From an uncultured Ruminococcus sp. (GTDB lineage: Bacteria; Bacillota; Clostridia; Lachnospirales; Lachnospiraceae), in the NCBI GenBank assembly GCA_934359255.1, contig CAKRLG010000010.1:1-64000 (forward strand): DNA of 64,000 bases, read 5' to 3'. Below are positions 59,180-64,000 of the stretch, piece after piece (the first letter of the stretch is position 1; each line of letters starts with the position of its first letter). The notes under the pieces were generated by a model. The model did not search any database and had not been told where the DNA came from. It saw only the letters and a program-made list of their open reading frames with translations. A program made the position numbers and the translations under genes.

Positions 59180-60460
59180 ATGAAAATCCTGATAAAAAAT
59201 GGTCATGTGATCGATCCGGATACAAAACTGGATCAGGTTGCAGATGTACTGCTGGAAGATGATAAGATCCAGAAAGTAAATGAAAATATCGAGGATAAAG
59301 CTGACAGGGTGATTGATGCCCAAGGCTGCTACGTCATGCCGGGGCTGATCGACATGCATGTACATCTGCGTGATCCGGGGCTGACACATAAAGAGGATGT
59401 AGTTACCGGATCGAAGGCTGCGGCAAGGGGTGGTGTTACCACATTGGTTGCCATGCCAAACACAAAACCGGTCATTGATGATCCGGAACGACTTTCTTAC
59501 GTGAAAAATAAAGCAACGCAGTGTAATCTGGTCAATGTCCTGCAGGCAGGAGCTATCACTCAGGGGATGAGAGGCGAGGAACTTTCTGATATTGAAGGGA
59601 TGGTTCGGGCGGGCGCGCCGGCGATCAGTGAGGATGGAAAATCTGTTATGAATGCGCAGATTTATAAAGAAGCGATGCAGATCGCAGCACGCCTGAATAT
59701 TCCGGTACTGGCACATTGTGAAGATATTCATATGGTAAACGGAGGCTGTATGAACGAAGATACCAATTCCGAGAAGTTGGGCCTGCCGGGAATTTGTAAC
59801 GCAGTGGAAGATACTATTGTAGCAAGAGATATTTTGATCGCAAAAGATACCGGTTGCCACCTGCATCTTTGCCATTGTTCCACAAAAGACAGTGAAGTGA
59901 TGCTGCGTCTGGCAAAAGAAGAAGGAATCTCCGTATCCGGTGAAGTATGCCCCCATCATTTTACACTGACTTCGGATGATATCGTGGAAGGGGATACGAA
60001 TTATAAAATGAATCCGCCACTGCGTACAAAAGAAGACCGACAGGCACTTCTGGAGGGTCTGAAAAATGATGTCTTTGATGTGATCAGCACCGACCATGCA
60101 CCACATACGATGGTGGAAAAGGGTGTTTCTATGAAGAGCGCGCCGTTCGGCATCGTGGGACTGGAAACCAGTGTATCTCTGACTATTACTGAACTGGTGG
60201 ACAAAGGATGGATCACGCCGATGCAGATGGCTGAAAAGATGAGTTACAATCCGGCAAAGATCCTGCATCTTGCCAACAAAGGATCTCTGAAACCGGGAAA
60301 AGATGCGGATGTGGTTGTGATCGATCCGAAAGAATCATATGTGATCGATGTGAAAGATTTTGTATCGAAGGGTAAGAACACACCGTTCCAGGGTAAAAAA
60401 GTAAACGGTAAAGTGAAAGTGACAATTTGTGGTGGAAGAGTCGTATACGAAGATAAATAA
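59180..60460 (+). CDS. pyrC: Dihydroorotase
   Basis: It closes carbamoyl aspartate to dihydroorotate, the third step of pyrimidine synthesis. The 426-residue protein is a class I type enzyme: MPGLIDMHVHLRDPG (zinc-binding H-x-H) near residue 58, TTLVAMPNTKPV, LAHCED and HLCHCST (zinc histidines), and DVISTDHAPH (catalytic Asp). I chose the ATG at 59180 because AGGAAAGGA precedes it; the frame is open 15 codons further, in the leader. It is the first gene of the pyrC-pyrF-pyrK-pyrD cluster. pyrB and the carbamoyl phosphate synthase genes are not in the window. Confidence 0.95.
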   Translation: MKILIKNGHVIDPDTKLDQVADVLLEDDKIQKVNENIEDKADRVIDAQGCYVMPGLIDMHVHLRDPGLTHKEDVVTGSKAAARGGVTTLVAMPNTKPVIDDPERLSYVKNKATQCNLVNVLQAGAITQGMRGEELSDIEGMVRAGAPAISEDGKSVMNAQIYKEAMQIAARLNIPVLAHCEDIHMVNGGCMNEDTNSEKLGLPGICNAVEDTIVARDILIAKDTGCHLHLCHCSTKDSEVMLRLAKEEGISVSGEVCPHHFTLTSDDIVEGDTNYKMNPPLRTKEDRQALLEGLKNDVFDVISTDHAPHTMVEKGVSMKSAPFGIVGLETSVSLTITELVDKGWITPMQMAEKMSYNPAKILHLANKGSLKPGKDADVVVIDPKESYVIDVKDFVSKGKNTPFQGKKVNGKVKVTICGGRVVYEDK

Positions 60461-60507
60461 AACAGGAAAAGACAATATACAGAAAGCAAAAGGCGAGGAG
60501 AAAAAAG

Positions 60508-61437
60508 ATGATTAACAAATTGATTGAAAAGATTCAGAAAACACATGCACCGATCGTAGTAGGTCTTGATCCGATGTTAAATTATGTACCGGAACATATC
60601 CAGAAACGTGCATTTGCAGAGTATGGTGAAACACTTGAAGGGGCGGCAGAAGCCATCTGGCAGTTCAACAAAGAGATTGTGGATGCTACCTATGATCTGA
60701 TTCCGGCGGTAAAACCACAGGTTGCCATGTATGAGCAGTTTGGTATCGAAGGTGTGAAAGCCTTTAAAAAGACCGTGGATTACTGCCATGAAAAAGGACT
60801 GGTAGTTATCGGTGATGTAAAACGTGGAGATATTGGTTCTACTTCTGAGGCCTATGCGGTAGGTCATCTGGGAAAAGTAAAAGTAGGTTCCCAGCAGTTC
60901 GCAGGATTTGATGAGGATTTTGCTACTGTCAATCCGTATCTCGGTTCTGACGGCATCAAACCGTTCATCAAGGTCTGCAAAGAAGAAAACAAAGGTCTGT
61001 TTATTCTGGTAAAAACATCCAATCCGTCCAGTGGAGAATTCCAGGATCGTCTGATTGATGGTCGTCCGCTGTATGAGTGGGTAGGAGAACAGGTAGACGC
61101 ATGGGGCAAAGAACATATGGGCGATTCTTACAGTTATATCGGTGCGGTTGTGGGAGCAACTTATCCGGAACAGGGAAAAGTATTAAGAAAATTGATGCCG
61201 AAGACCTTTATTCTGGTACCTGGCTACGGAGCACAGGGTGGAAGAGGAAAAGATCTGGTGCATTTCTTTAATGAAGACGGACTGGGCGCAATCATCAACT
61301 CTTCCAGAGGTATCATCGCAGCATACAAACAGGAAGCATATGCACAGTTCGGTCCACAGAATTTTGCAGAAGCATCCCGACAGGCGGTGAAAGATATGAT
61401 CGCAGATATCGATGGCGCACTGCAGGCGGCAAAATAA
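60508..61437 (+). CDS. pyrF: Orotidine 5'-phosphate decarboxylase, type 2
   Basis: It decarboxylates OMP to UMP, the last step of pyrimidine nucleotide synthesis. The 309-residue length and sequence mark the longer type 2 form: PIVVGLDPMLNYVPEHI near the start, the catalytic VIGDVKRGDIGSTSEAYA (D-x-K-x-x-D), PYLGSDGIKPFI, and VPGYGAQGGRGKDL near the end. GGCGAGGAGAAAAA precedes the ATG. It lies 47 bases after pyrC and 25 before pyrK, so the genes are one transcript. Confidence 0.95.
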   Translation: MINKLIEKIQKTHAPIVVGLDPMLNYVPEHIQKRAFAEYGETLEGAAEAIWQFNKEIVDATYDLIPAVKPQVAMYEQFGIEGVKAFKKTVDYCHEKGLVVIGDVKRGDIGSTSEAYAVGHLGKVKVGSQQFAGFDEDFATVNPYLGSDGIKPFIKVCKEENKGLFILVKTSNPSSGEFQDRLIDGRPLYEWVGEQVDAWGKEHMGDSYSYIGAVVGATYPEQGKVLRKLMPKTFILVPGYGAQGGRGKDLVHFFNEDGLGAIINSSRGIIAAYKQEAYAQFGPQNFAEASRQAVKDMIADIDGALQAAK

Positions 61438-61462
61438 ACTGGAAAAGACAGGAGTATCGAAC

Positions 61463-62245
61463 ATGAAAAAGAAAGAAATCTGTACTGTGATCCGTCAGGA
61501 AGAAATTGGTGACGGAATCTTCAGCATGTGGATTCAGACGGAAAACATCGGGAAAGAAGCAAAACCGGGACAGTTTGTATCGTTGTATAGTAAGGATGGA
61601 AGCAAACTACTTCCCCGTCCAATCAGTCTTTGTGAAATTGACCGGGAAAACAGCCGCCTTCGGCTGGTGTACCGTGTCACAGGAGCGAAGACCGGAACCG
61701 AAGAATTTTCCGGACTGAAAGCCGGAGATACGATCCCGGTGATCGGACCGCTGGGAAATGGTTTCCCTGTAGAAAAAGCAGAGGGAAAACGAGTTTTTCT
61801 GATGGGTGGAGGGATCGGAGTACCGCCGATCCTGGAACTGGCAAAACAGATGCAATGTGAGAAAAAACAGATCGTTGTGGGATACCGCAACGCGCAGACC
61901 TTCTTAAAAGAAGAATTCGAAGCAGCCGGAGAACTGTATATTTCCACAGAAGATGGCAGCGTGGGAACAAAAGGAAATGTAATGGATGCGATCCGGGAAC
62001 AGAAACTGGAAGCGGATATTATCTATGCCTGTGGACCGACACCGATGCTTCGGGCTATCAAACAGTATGCAGAGAAAAATGGTATCGAATGTTATATCTC
62101 ACTGGAAGAGCGCATGGCATGCGGTATCGGTGCCTGCCTGGCCTGTGTCTGCAAATCAAAAGAAAAAGATGCACACAGCAACGTGAACAATAAGAGAATC
62201 TGTAAAGACGGACCGGTTTTTCTTTCTACGGAGGTGGAAATCTGA
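61463..62245 (+). CDS. pyrK: Dihydroorotate dehydrogenase electron transfer subunit
   Basis: It passes electrons from the PyrD flavin to NAD+. The 260-residue protein has an FAD-binding barrel (LLPRPISLCEIDRENSRLRLVYRV, the R-P-x-S motif), an NAD-binding part (GPLGNGFPVE, LMGGGIGVPPILELAKQM) and a C-terminal cysteine set (ERMACGIGACLACVCKSKE, then RICKDGPVF) for a 2Fe-2S cluster. I chose the ATG at 61463 because GACAGGAGTA precedes it. It shares its last base with the pyrD start (ATCTGATGG), so the two subunits are translationally coupled. Confidence 0.95.
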   Translation: MKKKEICTVIRQEEIGDGIFSMWIQTENIGKEAKPGQFVSLYSKDGSKLLPRPISLCEIDRENSRLRLVYRVTGAKTGTEEFSGLKAGDTIPVIGPLGNGFPVEKAEGKRVFLMGGGIGVPPILELAKQMQCEKKQIVVGYRNAQTFLKEEFEAAGELYISTEDGSVGTKGNVMDAIREQKLEADIIYACGPTPMLRAIKQYAEKNGIECYISLEERMACGIGACLACVCKSKEKDAHSNVNNKRICKDGPVFLSTEVEI

Positions 62246-63147
62246 TGGATATGAGTGTGAATATTGCCGGCATAGAATGGAAAAATCCGGTAACTGTTGC
62301 ATCCGGAACTTTTGGATCCGGAGAAGAATTTTCAGAATATGTGGATCTGAACCGCCTGGGAGCAGTGACCACGAAAGGTGTGGCAAATGTTCCTTGGAGC
62401 GGCAATCCTACACCCCGTGTGGCAGAAGTCTACGGCGGTATGATGAATGCGATTGGTTTGCAGAATCCAGGAATCGATCTGTTCTGTAAGCGAGATATTC
62501 CGTTTCTGAAACAATATGATACAAAAATCATTGTTAATGTATGTGGACATGCACCGGAAGAATATCTGGCAGTAGTAGAACGACTGGCAGACGAACCGAT
62601 TGATATGATGGAGATCAATATTTCCTGCCCGAATGTAAATGCAGGATTTCTGGCTTTCGGTCAGGATGCACACCATGTGGAAGAACTGACCGGGCAGATC
62701 AAAAAAATCGCAAAACAGCCGGTGATTATGAAACTGACACCGAATGTAACGGATATCACAGAGATCGCGAAAGCAGCGGAAGCCGGCGGTGCAGATGCGG
62801 TATCTCTGATCAACACCCTGACCGGAATGAAGATCGATATCAACAGAAAGACCTTTGCCCTGGCCAATAAAACCGGCGGCGTATCCGGACCGATCGTAAA
62901 ACCGATTGCTGTCCGCATGGTCTATCAGGTGGCACAGGCAGTCAACATCCCGATCATCGGTATGGGTGGTATCTCCTGCGCAGAGGATGCAATCGAGTTC
63001 ATTCTTGCCGGAGCAAGTGCCGTATCCGTGGGAACCGCCAACTTCCACAATCCGGCAGTGACGATGGAAGTAATTGATGGAATCGAAGACTATATGAAGA
63101 AAAATGGATTCTCTTCAGTAAAAGATATGGTAGGCATCGTGCGATAA
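62245..63147 (+). CDS. pyrD: Dihydroorotate dehydrogenase class 1B, catalytic subunit
   Basis: It oxidises dihydroorotate to orotate using FMN and, with PyrK, NAD+. The 300-residue protein has NPVTVASGTFGSGEEFSEY at the start, the catalytic cysteine in MEINISCPNV (about residue 131) that marks class 1 enzymes, VIMKLTPNV (Lys for FMN), and VNIPIIGMGGISCAEDAIEFILAGASAVSVGTANF near the C-terminus. The start overlaps the end of pyrK, and GGAGGTGG lies before it. Class 1B fits an anaerobe that uses NAD+ as acceptor. A terminator follows; pyrE is next with its own promoter. Confidence 0.96.
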   Translation: MDMSVNIAGIEWKNPVTVASGTFGSGEEFSEYVDLNRLGAVTTKGVANVPWSGNPTPRVAEVYGGMMNAIGLQNPGIDLFCKRDIPFLKQYDTKIIVNVCGHAPEEYLAVVERLADEPIDMMEINISCPNVNAGFLAFGQDAHHVEELTGQIKKIAKQPVIMKLTPNVTDITEIAKAAEAGGADAVSLINTLTGMKIDINRKTFALANKTGGVSGPIVKPIAVRMVYQVAQAVNIPIIGMGGISCAEDAIEFILAGASAVSVGTANFHNPAVTMEVIDGIEDYMKKNGFSSVKDMVGIVR

Positions 63148-63187
63148 GTGAAAATGTGGATTTATTAATGTAACACTTGAAAACGGA

Positions 63188-63228
63188 AAAGGCGCCAGAT
63201 GAAAAATATTTCTTCTGGCGCCTTTTTG
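63188..63228 (+). terminator. Terminator of the pyrCFKD operon
   Basis: GGCGCCAGA-14 bases-TCTGGCGCC followed by TTTTT. Confidence 0.9.
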
Positions 63229-63322
63229 TGATGCATTGAATTAAGTCATATATCTTACTCTCACAATCTTAAAAATATTCGCAATCCACTGAGTTTTCGC
63301 GAGACCAGAATTTACGCAACAG

Positions 63323-63351
63323 TTGAAAAAAAGTGCTTAACGTAGTATACT
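63323..63351 (+). promoter_or_regulatory. Promoter of pyrE
   Basis: TTGAAA (63323-63328), a 17-bp spacer and TATACT (63346-63351), then a 57-base leader. I see no PyrR binding site or attenuator. Confidence 0.75.
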
Positions 63352-63408
63352 AAACAATAAATATGGAAAAATTCGGGCAGAAGCCGTAAAACAGGAGGAT
63401 GACAAAGC

Positions 63409-64000
63409 ATGGAACAGTATAAGCAGGATTTTATTAAATTTATGGTAGAGAGTGACGTATTAAAATTTGGTGACTTTACTCTGAAAAGCGGAAGAAAATC
63501 TCCGTTTTTTATGAATGCAGGTGCGTATGTGACAGGATCGCAGCTGAAAAGACTGGGTGAATATTATGCAAAAGCGATTCATGATATCTACGGAGACGAT
63601 TTTGATGTATTATTCGGACCGGCTTACAAGGGAATTCCTCTTGGTGTTGTAACAGCGATCGCTTACAGTGAACTGTACGGAAAAGAAGTGCGTTACTGCT
63701 CCGACAGAAAAGAAGAAAAAGACCACGGTGCAGATAAAGGAAGCTTTCTGGGAAGTAAATTAAAAGACGGTGACAGAGTCATCATGATCGAGGATGTTAC
63801 AACTTCCGGAAAATCCATGGAGGAGACTGTGCCAAAAGTAAGAAATGCAGCAGATGTAACCATCGTTGGTCTGATGGTATCCCTGAACCGTATGGAAGTA
63901 GGAAAAGGCGGAAAAAAATGTGCATTGGATGAAATTAAAGATCTGTACGGATTTGACACAGCAGCAATCGTATCCATGGCAGATGTGGTAGAATGCCTGT
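63409..64000 (+). CDS. pyrE: Orotate phosphoribosyltransferase (cut by window end)
   Basis: It joins orotate and PRPP to OMP, feeding PyrF. 197 codons are visible and the gene runs off the window, so the C-terminus is missing. Seen are MEQYKQDFIKFMVESDVLKFG at the start, FTLKSGRKSPFFMNAGA, the loop CSDRKEEKDHGADKG with the catalytic lysines, and the PRPP-binding motif VIMIEDVTTSGKSMEET (about residues 125-140). ACAGGAGGATGA precedes the ATG. It lies about 260 bases after pyrD behind its own promoter and terminator, so it is expressed separately from pyrC-pyrD. The family length is about 210-230 residues. Confidence 0.95.
   Translation, partial: MEQYKQDFIKFMVESDVLKFGDFTLKSGRKSPFFMNAGAYVTGSQLKRLGEYYAKAIHDIYGDDFDVLFGPAYKGIPLGVVTAIAYSELYGKEVRYCSDRKEEKDHGADKGSFLGSKLKDGDRVIMIEDVTTSGKSMEETVPKVRNAADVTIVGLMVSLNRMEVGKGGKKCALDEIKDLYGFDTAAIVSMADVVECL

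Noticed and set aside
59063-60268. 401-codon minus-strand frame opposite pyrC
   Set aside because: It is a shadow of the complete dihydroorotase gene on the plus strand.

Overview
The window looks like a chromosomal segment of a Gram-positive, anaerobic gut Clostridium, most likely a Lachnospiraceae member of the Blautia/Dorea type. The genus is my inference. The signs are pyrophosphate-based glycolysis (PPi-PFK, PPDK, membrane pyrophosphatase), the SCIFF peptide and its maturase, a fused SecDF, Pta-AckA acetate production, a class 1B dihydroorotate dehydrogenase (PyrK-PyrD), a CwlC-like sporulation amidase and AGGAGG-type ribosome sites. Almost all genes are intact housekeeping genes. No phage, plasmid, CRISPR array, tRNA or rRNA was seen.

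Layout. 1-420: 3' end of a group II intron (domains V and VI), then a strongly folded RNA candidate closed by a perfect 27-bp stem, then a bidirectional terminator. 0.4-2.1 kb (minus): DUF6062 protein and a metallo-beta-lactamase-fold hydrolase. 2.3-9.1 kb: three pyrophosphate enzymes. 9.2-11.5 kb: a radical SAM DNA-repair type gene pair behind two LexA-like boxes. 11.6-13.6 kb: glycolipid synthase and PlsY-like acyltransferase. 13.7-15.9 kb: ZTP riboswitch followed by the last two steps of IMP synthesis as two separate enzymes. 16-19.9 kb: BlaI-like repressor and a sugar ABC importer lacking its ATPase. 20-25.9 kb: sporulation-type amidase, YdcF protein, and an ABC exporter whose permease carries a coiled coil of about 410 residues. 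25.9-29.8 kb: CNNM/CorC protein, wall-anchored surface protein, small membrane protein. 29.9-35.5 kb: SCIFF, its maturase, SecDF, RecJ. 35.7-40.5 kb: glycerol catabolism (glpK, glpA-like, glpB-like, DUF1667). 40.6-48.2 kb: MATE pump, anti-sigma-like zinc protein, PolA, CoaE, WalJ-like hydrolase, ACT protein, UPF0210 protein. 48.5-53.9 kb: a five-gene surface locus with TasA/camelysin-like proteins, a SipW-type signal peptidase and a thioester adhesin. 53.9-58.5 kb: TmcAL, Pta, AckA, DUF177, RpmF. 58.6-64 kb: cold-shock gene and the pyrimidine genes pyrC, pyrF, pyrK, pyrD and pyrE (pyrE cut by the window end).

Regulation readable from the sequence includes the ZTP riboswitch with its terminator, the LexA-like boxes over a near-consensus promoter, a dyad operator over the -35 of the sugar transporter, a long GC-rich attenuator ahead of glpK, a terminator plus two perfect dyads between SCIFF and its maturase, and a leader of about 160 nt ahead of the cold-shock gene. 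A family of short palindromic repeats (ends related to GTAACTGTTCA) is scattered between operons.

The best candidate for an incompletely described system is the TasA-like/SipW/thioester-adhesin operon at 48.5-53.9 kb. Next come the RNA candidate at 88-264 and the SOS-type control of the radical SAM pair. All function calls rest on reading motifs and remembered family features. No database search was run.
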